A stretch of DNA of 64,000 nucleotides from NCBI GenBank assembly GCA_910578545.1, contig CAJTPT010000001.1, positions 1 to 64,000 of the forward strand, written 5' to 3'. Under the pieces are notes generated by a model. It was given only the letters and a program-made list of their open reading frames with translations. It was not told the origin of the DNA and did not search any database. Made by a program: the position numbers and the translations under genes. This document shows, piece after piece, positions 52,444 to 61,187 of this stretch. Origin of the DNA: an uncultured Christensenella sp. (GTDB lineage Bacteria; Bacillota; Clostridia; Christensenellales; Pumilibacteraceae). Positions within the stretch are counted from its first letter, which is position 1. Each line of letters begins with the position of its first letter.

Positions 52444-53705
52444 AAAGGCAAGCCTTTTTAATCGGCGTTCTTCTTGTACTAATAACCGAGATAATAACGC
52501 TTATCGTCTTTGCCGTGCAAACGCCAGACTTCTTGCAAGATACGGTCGCCGTCAACGAAGTAGTGCACTCGGTAACGGAAGATTTTAACGCTTTGGAACA
52601 ACATAAAAATACCACTGCTCTCGACTACATTGTTTTAGATGAAAGCGGCAATCTTCTTTACAAAACAAAATCGGGACTTTCCGAAAGCGTAAACGCGGCA
52701 ATTACGCATAGAGATACGATACTCGATATTACGATTAACGATACAACAGTCGGCAAAGTCATTATTTATAACGACGGCATACATACGTTGCAATCGCAAA
52801 AGCAAACGGCAATTATCGTACTTTCGGTTGCGATAGCCGTAAATTGCTTAATCTGTATCGGGTACGCAGTCTATATGCACTACACGATGATAAGACCGTT
52901 CCGAAAGCTCAAAGGCTTTGCCGAGCGAATTGCAGGCGGTAATTTGGATATTCCGCTTGAAATGGACAGACGGAATCTTTTCGGCGCGTTTACCGAAAGC
53001 TTTGACATTATGCGTTCGGAACTGAAAAAAGCGCGCCTTGCCGAAGCACGGGCACAGCAGAGCAAAAAAGAACTCGTCGCAAAACTTTCCCACGATATTA
53101 AAACGCCGATTGCAAGTATTAAAGCCGTTTCCGAAATCGGACTTGCCGTAACAAATAACCCAAAAGACGAAGCAAACTACAAGCATATCATAGTCAAGGC
53201 CGATCAGATAAATACGCTCGTTACAAATTTATTTTCGGCAACGCTCGAAGAATTGCAACAGCTTACCGTTACCTCTGCGAACATAGACAGCAAACAAGTC
53301 AAAGTAATACTCGAAAATGCGGATTATCTGCACCGTGCAACAATTCCCGATATTCCCGAATGTTTGGTGTATGCCGACGGCTTACGGTTGCAGCAGGTGT
53401 TCGATAATATCTTTGCCAATTCATATAAGTACGCAAAGACGGATATAACCGTAACGGCGCGTAAATCCGAAAATTCCATTGATATTATCATAGAGGATTG
53501 CGGCGGCGGAGTTCTTGCGGAAGAATTGCCCGTACTGAAAGAAAAATTCAAACGCGGCAGTAATGCGGCAAATATCGAAGGCGCAGGCTTGGGACTTTAT
53601 ATTTCCGATTATTTTATGAAAGAGATGCAAGGCGCACTTAACGTCGAAAACGGCGAACGCGGCTTGAAAGTAACCGTTGTTCTCGCTTTAAGCGGTAAGA
53701 TTTAA
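52440..53705 (+). CDS. Sensor histidine kinase of the ABC-linked module
   Basis: A 421-residue kinase starting at the ATG that overlaps the regulator stop (ATGA); an earlier in-frame ATG at 52404 lies inside the regulator gene. Membrane helices at about 5-25 and 125-150 flank a ~100-residue extracellular domain; a HAMP-like linker (IRPFRKLKGFAERIAGGNLD) leads to the His in SHDIKTPIAS (about 215), and the ATPase lobe has FANSYKYAKTD, EDCGGGV and GAGLGLYISD. The sizeable sensor domain differs from the loop-less BceS kinases, so it may sense directly. Confidence 0.9.
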   Translation: MKRQAFLIGVLLVLITEIITLIVFAVQTPDFLQDTVAVNEVVHSVTEDFNALEQHKNTTALDYIVLDESGNLLYKTKSGLSESVNAAITHRDTILDITINDTTVGKVIIYNDGIHTLQSQKQTAIIVLSVAIAVNCLICIGYAVYMHYTMIRPFRKLKGFAERIAGGNLDIPLEMDRRNLFGAFTESFDIMRSELKKARLAEARAQQSKKELVAKLSHDIKTPIASIKAVSEIGLAVTNNPKDEANYKHIIVKADQINTLVTNLFSATLEELQQLTVTSANIDSKQVKVILENADYLHRATIPDIPECLVYADGLRLQQVFDNIFANSYKYAKTDITVTARKSENSIDIIIEDCGGGVLAEELPVLKEKFKRGSNAANIEGAGLGLYISDYFMKEMQGALNVENGERGLKVTVVLALSGKI

Positions 53706-53712
53706 GAAAAAA

Positions 53713-53756
53713 TTAAGAAACCGTTAAAGACCTTTAAGAATTGAAAAATGTACAAT
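53713..53756 (+). promoter_or_regulatory. Tandem operator and promoter of the ABC transporter operon
   Basis: TTAAGA (53713), TTAAAG (53724) and TTAAGA (53734), spaced 11 and 10 bp, followed by TACAAT (53751-53756). Distances to the -10 box (38 and 27 bp) match those at the regulator promoter (37 and 26 bp). AAGGAGG precedes the ATG at 53780. Confidence 0.65.
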
Positions 53757-53779
53757 AGGCGTGTTAAAAGGAGGTTTTT

Positions 53780-54541
53780 ATGCAACAGCAAATATTATTG
53801 AAAACCGAAAAATTATGCAAGACTTTCTCTAACGGAGGTCAGCAACAGCACGTCCTTAAAAATATCGACCTGGAACTATACAAGGGCGATTTTACGGTCA
53901 TAATGGGTGCAAGCGGCGCAGGAAAATCCACCCTTCTTTACGCCCTTTCGGGAATGGATACGCCTTCGCTCGGTACGATTACGTTCGGCGATAAAGTCAT
54001 TTCCGATTTATCGCAAGACGGGCTTGCGGTATTCCGCCGCGATCATTGCGGATTCGTGTTTCAGCAAATCTATCTTATTGACGGAATGAGCGTAATGGAC
54101 AACGTGCTTTCCTCAGGACTTTTGGTGAACAAAGACAAAAAAGCCGTTGTCGCAAAAGCAAAAGAATTATTTGCGGCGGTCGATATTTCCGAAGAAACGC
54201 AAAAGAAGTTCCCCTCGCAAATTTCGGGCGGCGAAGCGCAGCGAGTCGGTATCGTCCGCGCACTTATAAACAGTCCCGAAATACTGTTTGCCGACGAGCC
54301 TACGGGTGCGCTCAACAGTAAAACGGGACTTGACGTTTTGGATACGCTTACAAAATTCAACGAGCAAGGTCAAAGCGTGGTAATGGTTACTCACGATATG
54401 CGTTCGGCGCGTCGCGGCAACCGTATTCTTTATCTCAAAGACGGCGTAATATTAGGCGAATGCGATTTGGGCAAATACACACACGGCGATACGGCAAGGC
54501 ACGAAAAGCTTTCCGCTTTCTTAAAAGATATGGGGTGGTAA
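53780..54541 (+). CDS. ABC transporter ATP-binding protein (MacB/BceA-like)
   Basis: A 253-residue ATPase. Walker A GASGAGKS (43-50), Q-loop FVFQQIYLIDGM, signature ISGGEAQRVGIVRAL (about 148-162), Walker B ILFADEPTGALNS and H-loop VTHDMRSA. The LDEPTGALNS ending and LYLKDGVILGE tail are typical of LolD/MacB/BceA ATPases that work with large FtsX-like permeases. The permease gene follows after one base. Expressed from a promoter with regulator repeats. Confidence 0.94.
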   Translation: MQQQILLKTEKLCKTFSNGGQQQHVLKNIDLELYKGDFTVIMGASGAGKSTLLYALSGMDTPSLGTITFGDKVISDLSQDGLAVFRRDHCGFVFQQIYLIDGMSVMDNVLSSGLLVNKDKKAVVAKAKELFAAVDISEETQKKFPSQISGGEAQRVGIVRALINSPEILFADEPTGALNSKTGLDVLDTLTKFNEQGQSVVMVTHDMRSARRGNRILYLKDGVILGECDLGKYTHGDTARHEKLSAFLKDMGW

Positions 54542-54542
54542 A

Positions 54543-56882
54543 ATGAGAAAACTTTTTCTTATTGCCCGCTCCAATATGCGGAAAGCCAAAGGGCAGACGG
54601 CGGCAATCGTCGTACTGATCTTGCTTGCGGCTATACTGCTCAATCTCTGGCTTATGCTGTCTATGGATTACAAAGCCAACTTCGACCGCTATCACGATAA
54701 ATTAAACGCCGAACACGTTACGCTTTTGGTGGACGATACGAACAAGGTGCAAAAATTCTTATCGCAAACGCTTGAAAGCGATCCCGAAGTAAAAGAATTC
54801 CGTCTGGATAACTGTATGTATATGGTCGGCACGTTCTCTTATAACGACGGACAAATGAACGGACAGTTTATCTTTATGGATAAGCAAACGGCTATATCGC
54901 GCACAATCGGCAAAGCCGAAATTGTTGAGGAAAGCAATTTAACGAGCGGAGTTTATTTGCCCGTGCTGTATAAGTCGGACGATTACAGCATAGGCAAAAC
55001 GATTGAATTAACTATCGGAAGCCACCCCGTAACTTACCCTGTATGCGGCTTCTTCAACAGTGTAATGATGGGTTCGCACAATTGCGCTTTAACGCAAATT
55101 ATACTTACTCGGGATAAATACGCCGAGCTTGAGGAATTGAATTACGCATATCAAACAACGCTGTGCTCAGTGCGTTTGAACAAAAAAACATCTAATCTTA
55201 CCTATGAGGCTAAGATCAAGGCAATCGTTTCGGAAAGTTTCCCTAATACGCAAATGGCGAGCAACTGTTACGACATTGTTGCACAGTCGCGGTATATTTC
55301 GCAAGGAATTTGCTCGGCGATTATGAGCGTCATGGCGTTTTTCGTGCTTTTAATTGCGCTGGTAGTAATAGTATCGAATATCATCAATTATATACAGGTC
55401 AACATTAAAAATTTAGGCGCTCTAAAAGCAACGGGATATACTTCCGGACAGCTCGTCTTATCTCTCCTGTTGCAGTTTTTGGGGCTTGCCTTTATTGCGG
55501 CTCTTGTAGGCGCGGCGCTGTCGTATACGCTTTTCCCTGCGATAAATACGATGATGATTGCGCAGACGGGAATACCGTATGCAATTCACTTTTTACCGTT
55601 GCCCGTCATAATCTCGCTTATAATATTGGGCGGCACGGTTGCGCTCTCCGTTTGGCTTTCCGCCCGAAGGATAAAAAAGATAGAGCCTATCGTTGCATTG
55701 CGCTCGGGCGTGCAAACACACAATTTTAAGAAAAACCGCGTTCCGCTTGAAAAAACGAGAGCCCCTTTAAATCTTGCGCTTGCGCTCAAAACTACCCTCT
55801 CGGGCGTTAAGCACAATATAACGGTTTGTATAACATTGCTCGCTCTCTCGCTTGTGGTCGTGTTTTCGGGACTTATGACTGAAAACATAATTGTCGATAT
55901 GACGCCGTTTCTGAATTTAATCGTCGGAGAAACGGCAGATAGCGCAATTAACGTACAAGTGGGAACCGAAGATGATTTTCTTAAAGTACTGAATTCCGAC
56001 AGCCGCACGGAAAAGGTTTATTTGTATAATTCTTTAAACGTATCGCACGTCGGCGGAGCGGAGCTTATGGCAACGCTTTGCGACGATTTTTCAAAAGTAA
56101 ATAATCAAAGCGTGGTATTCAAAGGCAGATTCCCCAAATTCGATAACGAAATTGCAATCGCCGCAAAATACGCAAAAGAGAAGGGCTTTGCAATAGGAAA
56201 TGAAATAGAAATAACGGCGAACGGCAAAACCGAAAAATATCTTATAAGCGGTTTTACACAAATTACAAACAATCTGGGGCGCGACTGTTTATTGACAAGG
56301 CAAGGTTATGAGCGGCTTGGCGAGCTTACAAGCGTTACCTATTATATCAATCTCGAGGAAGGTACGGATATAGATGCTTTCAACGAAAAAATGAAAGGAC
56401 AATTTTCGGGCAGCGTAAACGGCGTAATAAACATTTTGGCTACTATTGAAGGCACAGGAAGCGTTTACGTTTCGCTTATGACTATAATAGTAATTGCAAT
56501 ACTGGCGCTTTCGGCGATCATCATAGCGTTTGTGCTCTATTTGTTGGTGCGCACGTTGCTCAATAATAAAAAGCGCGATTACGGTATACTCAAATCGTTA
56601 GGATTTACAACAAGGCAACTCATTTTGCAAACGGCGCTTTCGTTTATGCCCGCTATTATCCTATCAACCGTCGTCGGCATTATTGTAAGCTGTCTTGTTA
56701 TCAATCCGCTTATGTCGCTGTTTTTAAGCCCTATGGGTATTGTTAAGTGCACGTTCGGCATCCCCGTCGCTTTCTCAACGCTTGCCGGAATCGCGCTTAT
56801 CATTATATCCTTTGGTATTGCGTGTTTACTGTCGCTTAAAGTCAAACGGATAGCGCCGCGCAGTTTACTTGTCAGAGAATAA
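54543..56882 (+). CDS. ABC transporter permease, FtsX/MacB-like
   Basis: A 779-residue permease. One N-terminal membrane helix (about 17-38), a long extracellular domain (about 40-255), three helices (about 258-385), a fourth region and second extracellular domain (about 425-640), then three C-terminal helices (about 640-775): a duplicated FtsX layout (10 helices or so). It forms the transporter with the preceding ATPase. Such modules sense and expel or detach cell-wall-targeting peptides; two large outside domains, rather than the single one of BceB, make it more like the VexAB/MacB-type in architecture. Confidence 0.88.
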   Translation: MRKLFLIARSNMRKAKGQTAAIVVLILLAAILLNLWLMLSMDYKANFDRYHDKLNAEHVTLLVDDTNKVQKFLSQTLESDPEVKEFRLDNCMYMVGTFSYNDGQMNGQFIFMDKQTAISRTIGKAEIVEESNLTSGVYLPVLYKSDDYSIGKTIELTIGSHPVTYPVCGFFNSVMMGSHNCALTQIILTRDKYAELEELNYAYQTTLCSVRLNKKTSNLTYEAKIKAIVSESFPNTQMASNCYDIVAQSRYISQGICSAIMSVMAFFVLLIALVVIVSNIINYIQVNIKNLGALKATGYTSGQLVLSLLLQFLGLAFIAALVGAALSYTLFPAINTMMIAQTGIPYAIHFLPLPVIISLIILGGTVALSVWLSARRIKKIEPIVALRSGVQTHNFKKNRVPLEKTRAPLNLALALKTTLSGVKHNITVCITLLALSLVVVFSGLMTENIIVDMTPFLNLIVGETADSAINVQVGTEDDFLKVLNSDSRTEKVYLYNSLNVSHVGGAELMATLCDDFSKVNNQSVVFKGRFPKFDNEIAIAAKYAKEKGFAIGNEIEITANGKTEKYLISGFTQITNNLGRDCLLTRQGYERLGELTSVTYYINLEEGTDIDAFNEKMKGQFSGSVNGVINILATIEGTGSVYVSLMTIIVIAILALSAIIIAFVLYLLVRTLLNNKKRDYGILKSLGFTTRQLILQTALSFMPAIILSTVVGIIVSCLVINPLMSLFLSPMGIVKCTFGIPVAFSTLAGIALIIISFGIACLLSLKVKRIAPRSLLVRE

Positions 56883-56893
56883 TGAAATGTTTT

Positions 56894-57209
56894 TTATCGC
56901 GATCGGTATCGAAACGCCGCTCGCTGTCGACGGCGGTATAAACCTAAGTGTACCAACCGTTTAGAATAATACCCTTCGCGCTCTGGCGTATCGGGGCGAT
57001 TTACGGGATTGCCGCTCAACACCTGTTGACTACCGACCTCACTGCCGCCCCTGCGAATCGAACGTGACCATATACGTAACGGTCTGCGGTTTTTCGCGTT
57101 CGTCGGCATTACACACGACAAGCCCGAAACACGCCGTTGCCGCTATCGGCGCGGGCGAAATAATTTTCTTCAGACTCCATTGCCAAAATAACTCGGCGAT
57201 AGATTTCAT
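56894..57209 (-). pseudogene. InlB-repeat surface protein remnant, multiply frameshifted
   Basis: From an ATG at 57209 the frame starts with a hydrophobic signal-like segment (KKIISPAPIAATACFGLVVC) and enters TYMVTFDSQG, the start of a Listeria-Bacteroides (InlB B) repeat. A one-base gain in a run of four C/G at 57048-57051 breaks it; the shifted frame goes on SEVGSQQVLSGNPVNRPDTP, then EGYY. A further shift and a stop follow at the expected NGWYT. At least three lesions are seen. This explains most of the 426-bp gap between 56883 and 57308. Confidence 0.6.
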
Positions 57210-57308
57210 TTTTGCTTGTTGCTTTACTCTAACGGACAGCGTGAATGCCGCCCGTACCTCACCCGAGCCCTATCATCTCGCACCCGCGCGGAAGCTTCCT
57301 GTATTCAA

Positions 57309-58436
57309 TTACTTTTCAAATTCCTTTACTACGGCTTTTAAGAGCTCGCGGATAGGCAGGTGCTGAGGGCATGCCTTTTCGCACTTGCCGCATGCAATAC
57401 AGGCGGATGCCTTTCCTCCCTTCTTGGTATGTACCTCGTTGTAATAATAGTTTGCGTTCCAATCGTGATATATGTTTTTTGTGTTCATACACGCAAACAA
57501 ATCGGGAATGGAAATCTTTTGCGGGCATCCGTCTATGCAGTAACGGCATGCCGTACATGCAATCAGGTTCATGCCTTTAAACACCGCGCACACGTTTAGT
57601 ACGGCTTGCATTTCCCTCGCGTCGAGCGGCTTAAAATCCTTCATGTACGAAAGATTATCATTCATCTGCGCAAGGTCGCTCATTCCCGACAGCACCATAA
57701 ACACGCCCTTGCACCCTGCGGTAAAACGGATAGCATAGCTTGCCGCGCTATTGCTTCCGAGCTCGGCAAAATACCTTTCGGCGGCATCGGGAAGGTTTAC
57801 AAGATTGCCGCCCTTTACAGGTTCCATGACGATAACGGGCTTGTTGTGCTTGTTGCACACCTCGAGGCACGCGCGCGACTGCACGGCGGGATCCTCGTAG
57901 TCCACGTAATTGAGCTGTATCTGCACAAACTCGACCTGCGGATATTCTGTTAAGATTTTGTCAAGCACCTCGGCGGTATCGTGGAACGAAAGCCCGACGT
58001 GCTTGATTTTTCCCTGTGTCTTAAGCTCAAACGCCTGCTCGTAGGCACGGCAGCGCTTAAACTTGATATAGTTATCCCTGTTCTGCGCGTGCATAAGATA
58101 GAAATCAAAATAATCCACCCCGCAGATTTTGAGCTGACTTTCAAAGAACGGCTTAACGTCCGCCTCGCTATTAAAATAAACGTCTGTCAGCTTGTCCGCA
58201 AGCAAATACTTATCTCGCGGATAACGCGCAACCAAGCAGTCGCGCAAAGCGATTTCGCTTTTGCCCTGCAAATACCCGTGCGCGGTATCGAAGTAATTGA
58301 ACCCGTTTTCTATAAACGCGTCAATCATCTTGTTAAACTCGGCGTAGTCGACGTTATCGCCGTTCATGGGCAAGCGCATACAGCCGAACCCGAAATTTTT
58401 GCGTACCTCATCAAACATATTCGCAACTCCTATCAC
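57309..58436 (-). CDS. Aldo/keto reductase with C-terminal 4Fe-4S domain
   Basis: A 375-residue protein. Residues 1-280 form the TIM-barrel oxidoreductase (YFDTAHGYLQGKSE with the catalytic Tyr, HVGLSFHDTAEVLDKIL, VVMEPVKGGNL). Residues about 290-365 carry two clusters of ferredoxin type: CTACRYCIDGCP and CIACGKCEKACP. Such fused proteins are common in anaerobes and reduce carbonyl groups with electrons from the clusters or NAD(P)H; substrate unknown. The ATG lies in a normal context with its own short gap of 60 bp to the ABC-F gene. Confidence 0.92.
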   Translation of the reverse strand: MIGVANMFDEVRKNFGFGCMRLPMNGDNVDYAEFNKMIDAFIENGFNYFDTAHGYLQGKSEIALRDCLVARYPRDKYLLADKLTDVYFNSEADVKPFFESQLKICGVDYFDFYLMHAQNRDNYIKFKRCRAYEQAFELKTQGKIKHVGLSFHDTAEVLDKILTEYPQVEFVQIQLNYVDYEDPAVQSRACLEVCNKHNKPVIVMEPVKGGNLVNLPDAAERYFAELGSNSAASYAIRFTAGCKGVFMVLSGMSDLAQMNDNLSYMKDFKPLDAREMQAVLNVCAVFKGMNLIACTACRYCIDGCPQKISIPDLFACMNTKNIYHDWNANYYYNEVHTKKGGKASACIACGKCEKACPQHLPIRELLKAVVKEFEK

Positions 58437-58496
58437 GCTATATTGTACACAATAAAAAAAGATTAATCAACCCCTTTTCGGATTTTTCCGCGCCGA

Positions 58497-59966
58497 CTAT
58501 GTTCGGCTAAGCTCTATCACCCTCGTCGCGATTTTTTGACGGAACACCTTGTCGTGCTCGACAAAAACCATAGTCGGGTTAAACTCGCAAAGAACGGACT
58601 CTATCTGCATGCGCGAATAAACGTCTATAAAGTTGAGCGGCTCATCCCAAACGTACAGGTGCGCCGCGTCGCACAGGCTTTTGGCGATAAGCGTCTTTTT
58701 CTTCTGCCCATCCGAAAAGTCCGAAATATCCTTGTCGAACTGTTCTCTTTCAAAACCCATTCGGCTGAGCACCGTTTTTAACAAACTCTCGTCAATGCCG
58801 TTATCCCCCGCAAAATCTTTAAGCGAGCCGCTAAGCGCGCAAGTGTCCTGCGGAATATACGATACCTTTAAATCGCTCGGCACCGACACTCTGCCCAAGT
58901 GCTCTATAGTTCCGCCCGTCAACAGCTTAAGAATACTGCTTTTGCCGCAACCGTTTTTGCCGTCAAGCGCAATGCGCTCGCCCCGCTTTACAGTAAAGCC
59001 GACGGGGCGCATTATCTCACGCCCGTCGTAACTCACCGCAACGCCGCTCAGCTCGGCAATCGTTTCGGCACGGTAAACGACGGGAAACATCTTAAGCTTT
59101 CCCGCATACTCGGAATTTTTGAGCAGACTCGACTTTTGCTCTATCTCTTTCTCGACCCGCGCCTCTACCGTCTTGGCGCGCTTCATCATTTTGGCGGACA
59201 TATGCCCGACGTAGCCCTTATCGCCCGCGCCTATCTTGGACGCTTCCACGCGATCCGCCCACGCCTCGGTGCGTCGCGCCGTGTCGGATAGACGGCGAAT
59301 ATCGGTTTTTAGCCGCTCGTTCTCTCTGCGCTCGGATTCCTGCCGCCGCTCGAATTCGGTCATGAACGACGAAAAATTTCCGTTCACTACTTGTATGTCA
59401 GTCTTATTAAGCGCCAGTATATGATCGACGCACCCGTCCATAAAAGCCCTGTCGTGCGACACGAGAATAAAGCCTTTTTTTCTGTTGAGATAGTGCGCCA
59501 CACTCTCGCGCGCACGCCCGTCCAAGTGATTGGTCGGCTCGTCGATCAGCAAAAATCGTCCGCCGTTGACAAACAGTGCGGATAGCAAAACCTTGGTGCG
59601 CTCACCGTGCGACAGCGTGTTAAACGGCCTATCCAACACGCCGCAGTCGACATCCAATAGCGACAGCTCGCGCATAAATTCCCAGTCCTCGGCAAGCGGA
59701 TTTTTTTCGCGCAATACCTCTACCGTCAAAAGACCCTCATCGCTCACGCGGTACGGAAAGTATTCAAACTCGACCGACGATATTATCCGCCCCGAATACT
59801 CGTACTCGCCCGTCAACAGCCTAAGAAAAGTCGTTTTGCCCCTGCCGTTGCGCCCGACAAAACCAAGCCTCCAGTCGGTGTCTATTACGAAGCTTACGTT
59901 GTCAAACACATTATGATAGCTCGACGGATAGCTAAAGGTAAGATTATCCACTTTTATTATCGACAT
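58497..59966 (-). CDS. ABC-F ribosomal-protection ATPase, Lsa-like
   Basis: A 489-residue protein with two ATPase domains and no membrane part. Domain 1: GRNGRGKTT (about 38), signature LSHGERTKVLL, LLIDEPTNHLDG; the interdomain helix linker (about 205-290) is long and charged; domain 2: GKNGCGKSS (about 349), DFSDGQKKKTLIAKSL, and LYVWDEPLNFIDVYSRMQIE followed by FVEHDKVF, hallmarks of the Lsa/Vga antibiotic-resistance group. These displace lincosamides, streptogramin A or pleuromutilins from the ribosome. The leader upstream contains a tiny frame and a terminator, which fits drug-inducible attenuation. Confidence 0.85.
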   Translation of the reverse strand: MSIIKVDNLTFSYPSSYHNVFDNVSFVIDTDWRLGFVGRNGRGKTTFLRLLTGEYEYSGRIISSVEFEYFPYRVSDEGLLTVEVLREKNPLAEDWEFMRELSLLDVDCGVLDRPFNTLSHGERTKVLLSALFVNGGRFLLIDEPTNHLDGRARESVAHYLNRKKGFILVSHDRAFMDGCVDHILALNKTDIQVVNGNFSSFMTEFERRQESERRENERLKTDIRRLSDTARRTEAWADRVEASKIGAGDKGYVGHMSAKMMKRAKTVEARVEKEIEQKSSLLKNSEYAGKLKMFPVVYRAETIAELSGVAVSYDGREIMRPVGFTVKRGERIALDGKNGCGKSSILKLLTGGTIEHLGRVSVPSDLKVSYIPQDTCALSGSLKDFAGDNGIDESLLKTVLSRMGFEREQFDKDISDFSDGQKKKTLIAKSLCDAAHLYVWDEPLNFIDVYSRMQIESVLCEFNPTMVFVEHDKVFRQKIATRVIELSRT

Positions 59967-59981
59967 AAATTTTCCTCCGAC

Positions 59982-60013
59982 AAAAAAAGCTGTGAGAAAG
60001 CAATCTCACAGCT
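59982..60013 (-). terminator. Terminator in the ABC-F leader
   Basis: Perfect 10-bp stem AGCTGTGAGA / TCTCACAGCT with a 6-base loop and seven T residues on the minus strand, only ~20 bp before the ABC-F start codon. It fits a conditional (attenuation) terminator, or the end of the upstream degV transcript. Confidence 0.85.
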
Positions 60014-60059
60014 CATACCGTTCTTTATAAAAACGATTCGAGATACTAATTTGATTCAA

Positions 60060-60142
60060 CTTTCTTGCTTATGCGCAAGCTAAAACGACCGCCCTGTCAG
60101 GCGCGATCGCCGTCGCCGACGCTATTCGATTTAGCAAGAAAG
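60060..60142 (-). promoter_or_regulatory. Long-range leader stem overlapping the leader peptide
   Basis: CTTTCTTGCT (60060-60069, plus strand) is the exact complement of AGCAAGAAAG (60133-60142), which forms the last codons of the leader frame. A ribosome on the leader would open this stem, a typical arrangement of translation-coupled attenuation. Between the arms lies GC-rich sequence with further pairing (GGCGATCGCGCC). Confidence 0.5.
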
Positions 60143-60151
60143 AATAATCAC
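60131..60151 (-). CDS. Putative 6-codon leader peptide of the ABC-F gene
   Basis: GTG at 60151 with GAGG seven bases upstream, encoding M-I-I-L-S-C and a stop. It lies 165 bp before the ABC-F start, its final codons form one arm of a 10-bp stem, and a perfect terminator follows before the ABC-F gene. Short hydrophobic leader peptides of this size precede several ABC-F and erm resistance genes and stall drug-bound ribosomes. Sequence evidence only; translation is not shown. Confidence 0.4.
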   Translation of the reverse strand: MIILSC

Positions 60152-60242
60152 CTCTATACCTCAAAGTTTTTGTTAAACCTATTATATCACAATCTATCGC
60201 CTTTTGCAAACGTTTCTGCAAAATTAACCGCGCAATATTCGG

Positions 60243-61091
60243 CTATTCTTTTGCAAAAAAGGTTACGGCAATCGCACCGGGACCTACGTGCGTTCCTATC
60301 GTGCTACCCAGCATGTAAACGGGAATGTCGTCGGTCTTACCCTTCCACAACCGCTCGCTGTCTGCTAAATATTTTTGAAGATAGGTATCGCTAAGCCCCG
60401 AATACGCCAGGCAGTACGGCATGTCGAAGTCGATACCGCCGCACCTATCCGCCAACTGCATCAACAGATTGTTGCCCTTTTTCGAACCCATAGCCTTGCC
60501 AATAAGCTTGACCTCGCCCTTAACTATGGAAATAACCGGTTTAATGGAAAGCAGTTCGCCCGTGAACGCCGCGACGGACGAAATGCGCCCGCCCTTCTTT
60601 AGATACTTCAGCGTGTCGAGAACAGCCAAAAGCTGTATCCTGCTTTTGGCGGCGTTAAGCTTTAGGACGATTTCTTCCGCAGGCAATCCCTCGTTTAACA
60701 GCCGAATTGCGTACATGACGAGTACATGCTCGCCCGGACCGGCATTAAGACTGTCCACCGTAAGCACCCTGCCGCCAAACGCCTTGGCAGCCTTTACCGC
60801 GCTTGAGTACGTTCCCGACAGCTTTGACGAAATTGTTATCGCAATAACGGTGTCGCCGTCACCCGTCAGCTTGGCAAAAACCTCCGACCACCTGTATTCG
60901 TTAATCTGGCTCGTCTGCGGCAAGTCTGCGCTCTCGATAAGCTTATGGTAAAAGGTTTCATGCGACAAATCCACACCGTCCAAATAATCCTCGTCGCCTA
61001 TCCGTATCTGCATCGGCACAAGCGTAACGCCCAGCTCTTCCGCCATCTTCAAATCCATATCCGAAGCCGAATCCACAGCAATTACAGTCAT
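60243..61091 (-). CDS. DegV family fatty-acid-binding protein (FakB-like)
   Basis: A 282-residue protein; the ATG at 61091 (MTVIAVDSASDM) has GAGG upstream and is preferred over 61130. DegV hallmarks are the N-terminal VDSASDM, TSQINEYRW, the ITISSKLSGTYSSA loop (about 92-105), VDSLNAGPG (about 115) and the C-terminal GSTIGTHVGPGAIAV. FakB proteins bind a fatty acid and present it to the kinase FakA for phospholipid synthesis; no fakA is in this window, so the precise role is inferred from the family. Confidence 0.92.
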   Translation of the reverse strand: MTVIAVDSASDMDLKMAEELGVTLVPMQIRIGDEDYLDGVDLSHETFYHKLIESADLPQTSQINEYRWSEVFAKLTGDGDTVIAITISSKLSGTYSSAVKAAKAFGGRVLTVDSLNAGPGEHVLVMYAIRLLNEGLPAEEIVLKLNAAKSRIQLLAVLDTLKYLKKGGRISSVAAFTGELLSIKPVISIVKGEVKLIGKAMGSKKGNNLLMQLADRCGGIDFDMPYCLAYSGLSDTYLQKYLADSERLWKGKTDDIPVYMLGSTIGTHVGPGAIAVTFFAKE

Positions 61092-61187
61092 AATAACCTC
61101 GCAAAAAAAGACTTGTTGACTAATCAACAAGCATTATACTACACTAACGAGCTCGGTTTGTCAAACGATTTTCCGTATATCGTCAAA

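Noticed and set aside
57064..57366. Plus-strand 100-codon frame in the 56883-57308 gap
   Set aside because: The minus strand carries a better explanation (InlB-repeat remnant) and the plus frame has no start signal.
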